A stretch of DNA of 64,000 nucleotides, taken from assembly GCA_964605775.1 (NCBI GenBank), contig CAZSDU010000001.1, positions 1 through 64,000 on the forward strand, in the 5' to 3' direction. The translations under genes and the position numbers were made by a program. Position 1 is the first letter of the stretch; each line of letters opens with the position of its first letter. Positions 1 to 8,225 of this stretch are shown here, piece by piece. The notes below the pieces were generated by a model. It did not search any database, was not told the DNA's origin, and saw only the letters and a program-made list of their open reading frames with translations. This DNA comes from CAZSDU01 sp964605775 (GTDB taxonomy: Bacteria; Bacteroidota; Bacteroidia; Bacteroidales; FEN-979).

Positions 1-61
1 ACAAGCCGCTTTATAACCTCAGCCTCCTCGGCTACAAATTGCTGAAAAGATTCTTTTGAAA

Positions 62-96
62 GATACGGGATGCGGGATACGGGATGCGGGATACGG
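62..96. repeat. 14-bp tandem repeat, 2.5 copies
   Basis: The unit gatacgggatgcgg is repeated at 62-75 and 76-89 with a partial third copy to 96. It lies between the 3' end of the exosortase-like gene and the window edge. Short tandem arrays of this kind recur in several places in the first 9 kb. Confidence 0.85.
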
Positions 97-112
97 AATA
101 TTCAATTCCTCA

Positions 113-133
113 TTCTTAATTCTTAATTCTTAA
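113..133. repeat. 7-bp tandem repeat at the 3' end of the exosortase gene
   Basis: Three copies of ttcttaa run through the last codons and the stop codon of the minus-strand gene at 116-682, so the array supplies that protein's last few residues. Confidence 0.8.
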
Positions 134-682
134 TTTCTCTTCCCAAATCATCCACAGGGCAAATATTACCACATAAAACATCGCCCTCAGTGCCGTGTCG
201 TGCACAGTTTTCATGTAATGAGGTTCCATAACAGCAGTTACTGACAACAGTACCACCCGGAGTATGTTCGTGGCATGAACGATGAGCATACCCATGGGGA
301 TGTACCATAGCTTTTTTCTCCATGGTCCGGGATATAACAGCATCAGCAGTGCAAACTGCAGGATCTGCTTATCGCCGGAACAACTGGCATTGATCATCAC
401 CCCGCTTCCATTGCTGAACCATATGGTGTGATCTTCAATCCGCATGGATATCCCCAGGATATGACGATTCACCCATACGCTCTGGTTAAAAACCCAATCG
501 GTCATGTACTGATGTAATCCCGCCATCCAGGCCTGAACCGGCCAGTAATGCAGGGTATTCGCCCAGAATCGGTAAGAATAATGAATAGCCAGCGTGATCA
601 CCACAAACCACATCACCCCCCTCACCTGCCGGAATCCCGGAGTATTGAATTTTTTTCTAAGCTGTAATAGATATTTATTCAT
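116..682 (-). CDS. Exosortase/archaeosortase family protein
   Basis: A 188-residue polytopic membrane protein of the exosortase family, the transpeptidase-like enzymes that process sorting signals at the cytoplasmic membrane. The family's Cys/Arg/His catalytic set is visible: Cys101 in NASCSGDKQ, Arg142 in ATNILRVVLLS and His161 in KTVHDTALR, each beside a hydrophobic segment. The length is typical of short exosortases. The ATG start at 682 is clear. The gene lies downstream of two Wzi-like outer-membrane genes on the same strand, so a cell-surface or extracellular-polymer role is plausible. No sorting-signal substrate was recognised here. The subtype could not be assigned. Confidence 0.8.
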   Translation of the reverse strand: MNKYLLQLRKKFNTPGFRQVRGVMWFVVITLAIHYSYRFWANTLHYWPVQAWMAGLHQYMTDWVFNQSVWVNRHILGISMRIEDHTIWFSNGSGVMINASCSGDKQILQFALLMLLYPGPWRKKLWYIPMGMLIVHATNILRVVLLSVTAVMEPHYMKTVHDTALRAMFYVVIFALWMIWEEKLRIKN

Positions 683-705
683 TTTAATTCATTTGTAAAG
701 GTTTG

Positions 706-756
706 GTACCCACCCCCAACCCCTCCCTACTGGTAGGGAGGGGCAGGGGTGGGTAC
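706..756. repeat. Long near-perfect hairpin (2 x 11 bp stem)
   Basis: GTACCCACCCC (706-716) and CCCCTCCCTAC (720-730) pair with GTAGGGAGGGG (733-743) and GGGGTGGGTAC (746-756), leaving a TG tip and a CAA/CA internal bulge. It touches the stop codon of the minus-strand gene that ends at 756. No T-run follows on either strand, so it is not a standard intrinsic terminator. It may be a dispersed GC-rich palindromic repeat or an RNA-stabilising hairpin. Confidence 0.8.
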
Positions 757-2384
757 TAGAATCCCAGGTCAACCCCAACCATCAAGGTATTCGTCCTTCC
801 CCTCATCACTTCCGGACTATATTTAACGTCTCCCGAAAGGTTCTGCCAGGCATAGCAGATCCATCCGGTCAGTCGATTTAAGAATTGCATTCTGACTGTG
901 GTCTCCACCGCATTTTTTCTATAGTTGACTTCACCTATGAAGGGGAGCAGGTAATTGTTCACCTTTTCCGGATGAGGGTAATCAATGCCATGTTCGGCCC
1001 AGTTATAGCTCAGGTCGATCTGTAGCCGGGCCAGGGGTTTATACCTCAGCCTGATAAAAAGTTCCTGGGAATCGTCCCGCATATAATTTCCAAAGCAATA
1101 ATTATCAGAATAAAACTCTGTAGGTGTGACCACATGCCGGTAAGTAAGCGGGTTGGTGCGGGTGTACTCTGCGGCGACAGACAAATTCCTGATGGGTAAA
1201 CGATCGATACTGATCCCGGCCTTCCATCCCAGTTCACAAATTTCGTCGGGAGATAAAAGTGCCGACATTTTCAGGTCCTCAATATAGGCAGAGAAATAAA
1301 TATGAGCCATCTTAAGTACCCTGGCATCGATAGCAAAGAACAACTGATTGTTTTGCCCGTTATTAACGCTTAAGGAAGTCAGGGTCTGATCGGTTGCTTT
1401 GAAAAACTGGAAGGGAATAAGAAAGGCAGGAATAATATGATCGGAGCTGTAAATGATCGAATTCCCAACCGAAATCGCCAGCGTTCTCCATGGAAGGATG
1501 GTGATGATGTTCGCGGCTATATACTTCTGCGCAGTATTGGTGAAAGAAGAAGAATCTCCACTCCCTCCGGGGGGAAGGTTCGGGGGTGGGGCAGTATTCC
1601 CCAGCCAACCATGAAAATACCTGAACTCTATCCATTTCGCCGGATTCAGATGCAGTTGAATGAATGGGAAAGAAGGCGCATGACCGGACAAAATATTGGT
1701 TCCATGCACGCCATTTCCCCATATCGGCCTGTCTTTATAAACCCCAAAGTCCCCCCATTTCCAGGCCACTGAAACTCCTCCCCTCCATTCGGTATTGCTC
1801 ACCGAACCATTCCTCCCCTCTTTCCAAACTTTTCCCTCTTCCAGCGTAAAGTATTCCGGTCGGACCATGGCCTCGCTTTGCCAGGTCTGCTTCACATTGA
1901 AATAATACCCGATATGCTTGCCGATGTATCCGAACACCTCTCCCCCTCCAGCTGCCTCCCAAACATGGCCATTTTCATTAACCAGAAACCTTCCTCCCAA
2001 CACTGGGCGAATGGCCAGCTTTAGAACCTTGCCGGAAAAACTGTAACCGATGGGATCAAAAGCGATCGGCGATAAGCGATCGGCGATGGGCGCAATTCCT
2101 AATTCAAATACATAGTCCCTGAGATAGAATGCTATTTCATCTATCTGACGTTTAGTGAGTTGGTGAGTTGGTGAGTTGGTGAGTTGGTGAGCTTCTTTAA
2201 GTTTCTGTGCAATGAAAATTCGCGAGTATGGTTTTACAACTGAATTGATTTCTATGATCTTCAGGTTGGCTAACTCATCCAAAAGGTCATACACCGGATT
2301 GTTCTCCACCGGCTCATAAACCACCTGAGCGGCTATTAAAACAGGAAGTAAAAAAACCAGTAAAGAAATAATAAATCGTCTCAT
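756..2384 (-). CDS. Wzi-like capsule-assembly outer-membrane protein carrying in-frame tandem repeats
   Basis: A 542-residue secreted protein with an N-terminal signal peptide ending near AAQ and alternating aromatic beta-strand segments expected of an outer-membrane barrel. I assign it to the Wzi-like capsule-assembly family from its overall pattern (conserved N-terminal VYDLLDELANLKII segment, barrel body, terminal aromatic strand). It is a paralogue of the neighbour at 2458-4050. Three stretches match repeat families found between genes in this window: octamers at 2155-2192 giving LTNSPTHQ, heptamers at 2062-2089, and a GC-rich stretch near 1559-1592 giving PPPNLPPGG. The aligned regions of the paralogue differ there. 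An 8-bp or 7-bp copy change would shift the frame, so expression could be phase-variable. Confidence 0.65.
   Translation of the reverse strand: MRRFIISLLVFLLPVLIAAQVVYEPVENNPVYDLLDELANLKIIEINSVVKPYSRIFIAQKLKEAHQLTNSPTHQLTKRQIDEIAFYLRDYVFELGIAPIADRLSPIAFDPIGYSFSGKVLKLAIRPVLGGRFLVNENGHVWEAAGGGEVFGYIGKHIGYYFNVKQTWQSEAMVRPEYFTLEEGKVWKEGRNGSVSNTEWRGGVSVAWKWGDFGVYKDRPIWGNGVHGTNILSGHAPSFPFIQLHLNPAKWIEFRYFHGWLGNTAPPPNLPPGGSGDSSSFTNTAQKYIAANIITILPWRTLAISVGNSIIYSSDHIIPAFLIPFQFFKATDQTLTSLSVNNGQNNQLFFAIDARVLKMAHIYFSAYIEDLKMSALLSPDEICELGWKAGISIDRLPIRNLSVAAEYTRTNPLTYRHVVTPTEFYSDNYCFGNYMRDDSQELFIRLRYKPLARLQIDLSYNWAEHGIDYPHPEKVNNYLLPFIGEVNYRKNAVETTVRMQFLNRLTGWICYAWQNLSGDVKYSPEVMRGRTNTLMVGVDLGF
2062..2089. 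repeat. GCGATNN heptamer array inside a coding sequence
   Basis: Four 7-bp units (gcgatcg, gcgataa, gcgatcg, gcgatgg) lie inside the Wzi-like gene. The same heptamer family forms the left arm of the intergenic composite repeats at 5558 and 6927. Confidence 0.85.
2155..2192. repeat. GTGAGTTG octamer array inside a coding sequence
   Basis: About 4.5 copies of the 8-bp unit gtgagttg, the complement of the intergenic caactcac octamers. It lies in the N-terminal part of the Wzi-like gene and encodes repeated LTNSPTHQ. Eight is not a multiple of three, so gain or loss of one copy would shift the reading frame. Confidence 0.9.
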
Positions 2385-2457
2385 TAATGTTTATCAGATA
2401 TTCATTTGTTAAGCCTTGCATCCCTCCCACCGGGCTGACAGTGGAGCTGAATGACGA

Positions 2458-4050
2458 TTAAAACCCAATATTAATCCCTGCTGTCAAACTATTGGTTTTC
2501 CCCAAATAATTGACGGGGAAATATTTCACATCTCCTTCAATCTGTTGGTACTGATATTCAAGATATACATAGGCATTATTGATGACTTCATATTTGGCCC
2601 CAAGCGTGATTTCCTGGTCCTTATAATCAAGCGCTTTCAGTGTCGTGCCTTCGCCATGACTGGCCATCCTCCAGCTAGCATCAAAACGCAAACCCCGTAT
2701 AGGTTTCCAGCATAATGCAGCATAGATTTCCATTGAATTTTCTTTAAGATAGCTACCAAGGCCATATTGATTAGATTCGTATGTTGTCGTCGAAAGACCG
2801 GAAGCATACGACCTCCCATTATTACGGGTGTATTCTGCCGTAAGGGATAGATTCCTGAGCGGAAGGTCTGTCAATCTGAATCCGGCCTTATAACTGATCC
2901 CATCAATACTGATCTGGTTTACAAACAGATTCCCGTATAAATGCAGATGCTTTATATTTCTGGAACTAATGTTGAGAAATGTCTGCACTTCCTTGCCATA
3001 ATATTCTGATTCCCCCGAGCCTTCAGCATATCCGTAATGAAAATAAAACAGAAAAGGGCTGAGGTAGGCAGGATTTATGTAAGAGGCACAATACACCACA
3101 GAACTGCCGATGGAAATATTCAGCCCTTGAACAGGCGTGAAAGTAAACATTCCCGATGCATAATATTTGTTAAAATAACTCATGCGTGGTTTATCATCAG
3201 GCAATGGATAAGTTTTTGTGGAATCAAAAACATTGCTCACGAGCCAGGCATGTAACCAGTTAAATTCCAGCCATGAAACGGGTTTCATGTGGTATTGTAT
3301 GAAAAGCAGAGAGGGGGTCCTTCCGCTCATGATATTGGACCCATGATAATGATCTCCAAATTGAAAATGGTCTTTCGCAAAGGTAAGATCTCCCCATTTC
3401 CATGACCAGTTGACCCCTGCCCGCATTTCACTATAATCTCCTCCTCCTTTAGGTGAACCTTTCCAGACTGCTCCTTCCTCCTGGTTCAGCATCTCAGGAC
3501 CGGTGAGCAAATGATTCTCGTGATTATCTCTCAGACTGGCATAAAACCCGAAATGCCTTCCCACATAACCAAAGACAGAAGCTCCGTTCCAGCGATGATA
3601 AGCCGAACCATTTTCATTCATAAGGTAAGAAATTCCCAGAATTGGTCTTAGCGAAAAAGTAAAAAGACTGTCCTTATAAACGAATTGTAAAGGATTGAAA
3701 GGCAGACGAAAAAACGGCTTGTTTTTAAAGAAGCTGTTTTTCTTAATAAAACTGAGGTCCGGTGTCAGTTCGAGTTGATAATCCCGAAGATAAAAAGCTA
3801 ACTCTTTCTGTTGTCTTACAGTAAGCTTATGGGGATGCTGCGTTGCAAACGCTATGGCTTCATTTAGCTTCCCGGCAATGAATGCCCTCGAATATGGTTT
3901 TTTTACCGAGGTAATGGCAATGACTTTGATGTTGGCAAGTTCGTCAAGGAAGTCATAAATGTTGGTATTGGTAAGATCCTGGTACACGATCTGGGTAAAA
4001 GAAGAGACAAAGAGCAGGATAAATGAAAAGATCAGCAGAATCTTCTTCAT
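2458..4050 (-). CDS. Wzi-like capsule-assembly outer-membrane protein (paralogue)
   Basis: A 530-residue protein with a strongly hydrophobic signal peptide (ILLIFSFILLFVSSF) and a body that aligns along its length with the neighbour at 756-2384: both share NxxIYDFLDELANIK-type and AFYLRDY segments, a GNxHG or DHYHGSNI region and a terminal aromatic beta strand. It carries none of the tandem repeats that interrupt the neighbour, so it probably shows the undisturbed form of the family. The 73-base gap between the two genes and the shared strand suggest one transcript that may also include the exosortase. A capsule or surface-polysaccharide role is inferred from the family only. Confidence 0.65.
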   Translation of the reverse strand: MKKILLIFSFILLFVSSFTQIVYQDLTNTNIYDFLDELANIKVIAITSVKKPYSRAFIAGKLNEAIAFATQHPHKLTVRQQKELAFYLRDYQLELTPDLSFIKKNSFFKNKPFFRLPFNPLQFVYKDSLFTFSLRPILGISYLMNENGSAYHRWNGASVFGYVGRHFGFYASLRDNHENHLLTGPEMLNQEEGAVWKGSPKGGGDYSEMRAGVNWSWKWGDLTFAKDHFQFGDHYHGSNIMSGRTPSLLFIQYHMKPVSWLEFNWLHAWLVSNVFDSTKTYPLPDDKPRMSYFNKYYASGMFTFTPVQGLNISIGSSVVYCASYINPAYLSPFLFYFHYGYAEGSGESEYYGKEVQTFLNISSRNIKHLHLYGNLFVNQISIDGISYKAGFRLTDLPLRNLSLTAEYTRNNGRSYASGLSTTTYESNQYGLGSYLKENSMEIYAALCWKPIRGLRFDASWRMASHGEGTTLKALDYKDQEITLGAKYEVINNAYVYLEYQYQQIEGDVKYFPVNYLGKTNSLTAGINIGF

Positions 4051-4087
4051 GAGGATGAATTTTCAGTCATCAAATTTACATGAAAAC

Positions 4088-4110
4088 CCGGCTGGTTTAC
4101 ACACAGCCGG
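4088..4110. repeat. 7-bp stem hairpin between ATPase and Wzi-like genes
   Basis: CCGGCTG (4088-4094) pairs with CAGCCGG (4104-4110) across a 9-base loop. On the minus strand it is followed by GGGTTTTC. It could act as a weak terminator after the ATPase gene ending at 4228. It shares the CCGGCT core with the palindromic element at 4132-4205. Confidence 0.5.
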
Positions 4111-4131
4111 ATAAAAATCCAGTCCTGGCGT

Positions 4132-4205
4132 ATCCCCCGGCTGGGCGGCATTTGTAATGCCGACTATGGTAAAGCGGAATTGCAAATTCCCCTTAGCCGG
4201 GATAT
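4132..4205. repeat. REP-like palindromic element with two internal hairpins
   Basis: Terminal inverted repeats (ATCCCCCGGCT at the left, AGCCGGGATAT at the right) enclose two perfect hairpins with 3-base loops: CGGCATT-TGT-AATGCCG (4146-4162) and GGAATT-GCA-AATTCC (4176-4190). The nested layout resembles repetitive extragenic palindromes mobilised by RAYT transposases. No transposase is present here, so that link is inference. Confidence 0.65.
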
Positions 4206-4227
4206 GCGATAAGCTGCTTTTTGCTTT

Positions 4228-5478
4228 CTATTCAACATTTAATAACCATTTCCAAACAGGAACAATTTTAATCTTTTTTTCTTCCTCTGCGATGATTTCT
4301 TCCTGCGAATGGGTAAATATTATCATTTCTTCGACATGGTATGTTTTAGCCGCTTTCAAAAGTGATGATAATTCTCTTTCTCTTGTTTTGCTTTCATTCA
4401 TATTGTATGATACCTGAACAAGCATACGGTCTGGAACAAAAAAATCCACCTCATAATTTTCTTTCAAATAATACAATTTACCGGGGTATCTTTTACTCAA
4501 TTCATTAAATACAATTGTTTCCAGAGAAAAAGACTCCGGGTTCGTTAAAAATAAATTTAATAATCCATGATCTCTGAAATAGTACTTCTTTTTGGTTTCC
4601 CGTTCAGCTGTTTTTGATTGAAAATTATGAATGCTTCTGATTAAAAATGCATCTTCAATAAATTTAAAATACGCTATTAACGTTGAGGTTCCTACCTGAA
4701 TTCCCGTTGACTGAATAATGTTTTTAATCCTGTGAAAACTAACTTCATCCATGGTGCTTTCAGCAAGCTTCTTGATCATTAATTTGAGCGCGTGTGGGTT
4801 GCGAATTTGATGACGGGCAATGATATCGCCTAAAAAGATTTTTTGAAATACGTTGCTCAGATATTCTTGTTTATTTACAAATTTGAATAATTCGGGAAAA
4901 CCTCCATGATAAAAATAATCTTCAAATAATCGCTGAACTTCAAAACGCTTTTCAGAATAGGCCATTTGCTTTTCTATGGAAATATCCTGAAATAATAGAT
5001 ATTCTTCAAATGAAAGGCTATCCATTTCCTTAACCAGAAATCTGCCTCCAAGCGTGGTCGCCATTTCACTGCTCAACATCAAGGCATTACTTCCGGTAAC
5101 CCATATTTTATAATTATTATCCGCCAACCTGCGGGCGAAACTTTGCCATCCTGTTATATTCTGAATTTCATCAAAAAAAAATACGGGTTCTCCGCTGTAT
5201 AATTCTTTATAGCATTCCGGTATTTTATCAAAATCATTTACCGTAAATTCCAACAACCTTTCATCCTCAAAATTCAGGTATAAAATTTCTTTTAAATCAG
5301 TACCATGATATAAGAGTTGCTGGATGTAATAATATAATAAATAGGTTTTTCCTGTCCGCCTTTGTCCGGTAATAATATAATTGGCATTGGGTTCGAAAAC
5401 TATTTTTCTATCAATTACCTGGAGTTTTGATATACGCTCCTGATTTTCAACGATTATTTTTTTTATAAGATTTTTCAA
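4228..5478 (-). CDS. ATP-binding protein, AAA_14/DUF4143 type
   Basis: A 416-residue P-loop ATPase with Walker A GQRRTGKT at residues 38-45, Walker B FFFDEIQN near 99-106, and a C-terminal DUF4143-like region (VDFFVPDRMLVQVSYN) that resembles a PD-(D/E)XK fold. Proteins of this family are common and multi-copy in Bacteroidota, and their function is poorly known. The start is a TTG at 5478, with no ATG before the conserved N-terminus. A good promoter (TTG-N19-TATTTTTG) ends 24 bases upstream. It is the first of four AAA ATPase genes clustered between tandem repeats. Confidence 0.85.
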   Translation of the reverse strand: MKNLIKKIIVENQERISKLQVIDRKIVFEPNANYIITGQRRTGKTYLLYYYIQQLLYHGTDLKEILYLNFEDERLLEFTVNDFDKIPECYKELYSGEPVFFFDEIQNITGWQSFARRLADNNYKIWVTGSNALMLSSEMATTLGGRFLVKEMDSLSFEEYLLFQDISIEKQMAYSEKRFEVQRLFEDYFYHGGFPELFKFVNKQEYLSNVFQKIFLGDIIARHQIRNPHALKLMIKKLAESTMDEVSFHRIKNIIQSTGIQVGTSTLIAYFKFIEDAFLIRSIHNFQSKTAERETKKKYYFRDHGLLNLFLTNPESFSLETIVFNELSKRYPGKLYYLKENYEVDFFVPDRMLVQVSYNMNESKTRERELSSLLKAAKTYHVEEMIIFTHSQEEIIAEEEKKIKIVPVWKWLLNVE

Positions 5479-5502
5479 GACGAAATTGTTTTATATGCAG
5501 GA

Positions 5503-5532
5503 CAAAAATAGCCATTTATTTTCTGTATGCAA
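5503..5532 (-). promoter_or_regulatory. Bacteroidota-type promoter for the 4228-5478 ATPase
   Basis: Read on the minus strand, TTG (5532-5530), a 19-base spacer and TATTTTTG (5510-5503) match the -33/-7 consensus of the Bacteroidota primary sigma factor (TTTG and TAnnTTTG). It lies just upstream of the TTG start codon. Confidence 0.65.
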
Positions 5533-5557
5533 TATAAAAGTAATTAAAACATTTAAT

Positions 5558-5674
5558 GCGATAAGCGATAGGCGATAGGCGATCTACGATAAGCGATCAA
5601 AAAATCGAGAAAATTTCATAAAAAACTCGCCAACTCACTAACTCACCAGCTCACTAACTCACCAGCTCACCAAC
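5558..5674. repeat. Composite tandem repeat element, copy 1
   Basis: Six GCGATNN-type heptamers (5558-5599) are followed by an AT-rich core and five octamers of caactcac/taactcac/cagctcac type (5631-5674), then tttcccatcgc. A 28-base segment at 5611-5638 is identical to 6973-7000 in copy 2. The element separates two ATPase genes. The whole 5479-5688 interval holds only the promoter and this element. Confidence 0.9.
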
Positions 5675-5688
5675 TTTCCCATCGCTCC

Positions 5689-6804
5689 TCACGCCTGTCC
5701 CTTCATCCAGAGTTCAAAAAACGGATCGGAAATACAGAATTGCTTGTCTTGCTTTTCGAGGATATCAAGGTCGATCATGCGCTTATATGCTTTCTGAATG
5801 CTGGAAGTGGGAAACAATCGGTATTGCTGTAAGAACTCCGATTCATAACTGCCAAACCCGTGAATGGCAATGGCGGTGAGCAATTTCACCTGAAAAGCGG
5901 TCAACTGGCTACGGATTCCCTGGAAATAATCAGATTGGTTGATCAGTAACCGGCCAAGCGCCCGGGCATAGATTTCCTCCGGTTTTTTGCTTGAAAGTCT
6001 CGCGCTTTCCCAGATCTCAGCAGCCAGATATTGAATATAATAGGGAATATTGCGGGTTTGCGTGATGATCTGCCGGCTCAGCGCTTCGGGAATGGAATAT
6101 CCTCCCGCCCTGAACCTTTCCATAAGAAATGCCATGGATTCTGTTTCTGAAGGCTTCTGCAGGCGGAACAACTTTCCGAAGTTATAAAATGCCCTGTCCT
6201 TGCGCGAAAACATATTTAACAACATATGCCGCTGGCTTCCCAGAAACACATAACTGGCATCGCGATGATGCTGGAAACTGGCCCTGAGTTCCTTCTCAAA
6301 CGATTCCCCGTTCAGCTTTTCAATTTCCTGGAATTCATCGAAAACCACGATCCAGCATTTCTCCTTTTTTTCTTTCGCGGGGATGTTGATGATATCCTCA
6401 AAGGCCCTGGCTGTCTGCATGGGATCAATGGATAGCCGGAGCTCCGGCAAGCCATACTGATCCAGTCCCATGGCAGGTTGTATCCCCCGGATCAAACCCT
6501 GTATCCACTGTAATCCTTTCGTCCAGTTGGAAAGCGGTCGCATAAGCTCCCGGGCATATAATTCTATCATCTTCTCCCTCGACGACACCTTGAAGAAGTC
6601 GATGTACACCGTGGGATGCCCTTCAGCCTCCAAATCCTTCAGCGCTTTCATGACCAGGGAGGACTTCCCGATGCGTCTCGGAGCATACATGATCATATTC
6701 GTGGCATTACGCATCGATAGTTTGATTTCCTCCAGCTCCTTTTCACGGCCATAGAAAAACGGGGTATCCACCGTCTTCCCGTAACTAAATGGATTGTCCA
6801 TCAT
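5689..6804 (-). CDS. AAA ATPase, archaeal-type (ATPase_2-like)
   Basis: About 371 residues. The Walker A motif APRRIGKSS is near residues 41-49 and Walker B VFDEFQE near 154-160, followed by a C-terminal winged-helix-like region (FQVKLLTAIAIHGFGSYESE). This fits the ATPase_2 group of STAND-related P-loop proteins, whose roles are mostly unknown. The ATG at 6804 (a second ATG follows at 6801) is preferred over an in-frame TTG further upstream because it has the purine-rich AAAAAG just before it. The gene sits between two copies of the composite tandem repeat. Confidence 0.8.
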   Translation of the reverse strand: MMDNPFSYGKTVDTPFFYGREKELEEIKLSMRNATNMIMYAPRRIGKSSLVMKALKDLEAEGHPTVYIDFFKVSSREKMIELYARELMRPLSNWTKGLQWIQGLIRGIQPAMGLDQYGLPELRLSIDPMQTARAFEDIINIPAKEKKEKCWIVVFDEFQEIEKLNGESFEKELRASFQHHRDASYVFLGSQRHMLLNMFSRKDRAFYNFGKLFRLQKPSETESMAFLMERFRAGGYSIPEALSRQIITQTRNIPYYIQYLAAEIWESARLSSKKPEEIYARALGRLLINQSDYFQGIRSQLTAFQVKLLTAIAIHGFGSYESEFLQQYRLFPTSSIQKAYKRMIDLDILEKQDKQFCISDPFFELWMKGQA

Positions 6805-6926
6805 GCTTTTTGAATTATAAGTCAAATATTATACCCAGCAGCGTTACGCTATCTGGCATAAAATAAATCAGATGCAAACATACGGAAAAAAGTTGCCGAA
6901 TGCAAGTCGTTCAGGAATGCTGAATC

Positions 6927-7020
6927 GCGATGGGCGATGGGCGATAGGCGATAGGCGATCCGAAAAACAAAGAAATTTCATAAAAAACTCGCCAACTCAC
7001 CAGCTCACCAGCTCACCAGC
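6927..7020. repeat. Composite tandem repeat element, copy 2
   Basis: Five GCGATNN heptamers (6927-6961), an AT-rich core, and octamers caactcac/cagctcac (6993-7020) followed by tttcccatcgc. The order and spacing match copy 1 at 5558-5674, with 28 identical bases at 6973-7000. The octamers overlap the 3' end of the gene at 7005-8165 and provide its stop codon. Confidence 0.9.
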
Positions 7021-8165
7021 TTTCCCATCGCCTCCCTCAACGGCATTACCCAGACATTTTTTTTCAGCGGATAAGCTTTTTCAACGGGCGAAATCACCCA
7101 TGCTTCATTAATCTGCAAGTCTTCCATCGCCTGATAAAAACCCCTTTCAAGCCGTGGAGCTAAGGATGCCTTACATTCTATGGCGATTTTTCTGTTTCCT
7201 TTTCTGACAACAAGATCCAGTTCAGCTCCACCCGCGGTTCGGTAAAATCCGGAATCCTCCTCCCCGAATAATGATATCATTTGTTCGATGACCATCCCTT
7301 CCCATGATGCTCCCGCGATGGGATGCCCCAGGAGCTCATTTTTTGTATGAATATTGAGGAGGGTGTGTAACATACCACTATCGCGCAAATACACTTTTGG
7401 CGCTTTAATCAGTCGCTTATTCAGATTGGTATCCATCGGGAGCAAGATTCTTACCATAAAGGTTTCTTTTAACAGATCAAGGTATTTTCGCACTGTCGTA
7501 TGACTGATACCGAGTGAGCCACCGAATTGTGACAGGTTTATGAGTTGACCGTGTTGATTCGCACACATCTTCCATAAACGGTGCATGCTGAGCGGGGGGA
7601 TATTAAATCCCAGAGAAGCCAGGTCGCGCTCCAGAAAAGCGCTGATAAAACTCTGCCTCCACCGGAAGCTGATGGCCTCATCCCTGACCAGGTAACTACG
7701 AGGGAAACCACCCTTAAGCCATAAATCCGTTAGAGCATCGTCAGGTAGTTCCTTTATTAACAAGGGGGTAAGCTCAACAAAAACAATCCTTCCGGCCAGC
7801 GATTCTGAACTCTGCCGAAGAAGATCACGGGATGCTGAACCCAGGATCAGAAATTGGCCGTTGCGCTCATTCCTGTCAATGATACTGCGCAATAAAGGAA
7901 ATAGTTCAGGAACACGTTGTATTTCATCCAGGCATATCAGTTGATCAGGATACATCGAAAAAAATAATTCCGGTTCCGATAGTTTCTGACGGTCAGATGG
8001 ATTCTCCAGATCAAGATAAATTGTATCCTCCCTGCCTTTAAGCAAATGTTTTGCCAGTGTAGATTTGCCACATTGCCTTGGCCCCAGAATTGCAACCGCC
8101 GGAAAATGAGCAAGATTATTAAGAATCTCTTCTTCTTTTGTCCGCTGAATATACCTGTTCATCAT
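7005..8165 (-). CDS. ATP-binding protein, AAA_14/DUF4143 type
   Basis: About 386 residues. Walker A GPRQCGKS is at 28-35 and Walker B ICLDEIQ near 77-83, followed by a helical region and a C-terminal DUF4143 domain with AELDLVVRKGNRKIAIECK, which carries the acidic and Glu-x-Lys residues of a PD-(D/E)XK-like fold. I place the start at 8165 (ATG ATG) because AGAAAGG lies just upstream. An in-frame ATG at 8222 would put the promoter box inside the gene. The last residues (KLVSW) and the stop are encoded by the octamer repeat, so the original C-terminus may have been altered. Confidence 0.85.
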   Translation of the reverse strand: MMNRYIQRTKEEEILNNLAHFPAVAILGPRQCGKSTLAKHLLKGREDTIYLDLENPSDRQKLSEPELFFSMYPDQLICLDEIQRVPELFPLLRSIIDRNERNGQFLILGSASRDLLRQSSESLAGRIVFVELTPLLIKELPDDALTDLWLKGGFPRSYLVRDEAISFRWRQSFISAFLERDLASLGFNIPPLSMHRLWKMCANQHGQLINLSQFGGSLGISHTTVRKYLDLLKETFMVRILLPMDTNLNKRLIKAPKVYLRDSGMLHTLLNIHTKNELLGHPIAGASWEGMVIEQMISLFGEEDSGFYRTAGGAELDLVVRKGNRKIAIECKASLAPRLERGFYQAMEDLQINEAWVISPVEKAYPLKKNVWVMPLREAMGKLVSW

Positions 8166-8178
8166 AAATACCTTTCTG

Positions 8179-8225
8179 CAAATATACATATTATGTACGC
8201 AAATTGAAAGCAAAACTTTCAATTT
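8179..8225 (-). promoter_or_regulatory. -7 box and 10-bp inverted repeat upstream of the 7005-8165 ATPase
   Basis: The minus strand has TATATTTG at 8186-8179, a match to TAnnTTTG, 14 bases before the ATG. Just upstream a perfect hairpin (AAATTGAAAG, loop CAAAA, CTTTCAATTT; 8201-8225) covers the expected -33 region and could be an operator. The hairpin is repeated at 8356-8380 after the N gap. Confidence 0.5.

Noticed and set aside
1..60. Possible minus-strand coding frame at the window edge
   Set aside because: An open frame of about 20 codons exists but lacks a start codon or recognisable motif and runs off the window.
1363..1722. 119-residue frame on the minus strand inside the Wzi-like gene
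   Set aside because: It overlaps a gene with clear homology to its neighbour, and its composition is that of a frame shadow.
5558..5674. Tandem short repeats could be a CRISPR array
   Set aside because: Units are only 7-8 bp, directly joined with no spacers, and no cas genes are near.
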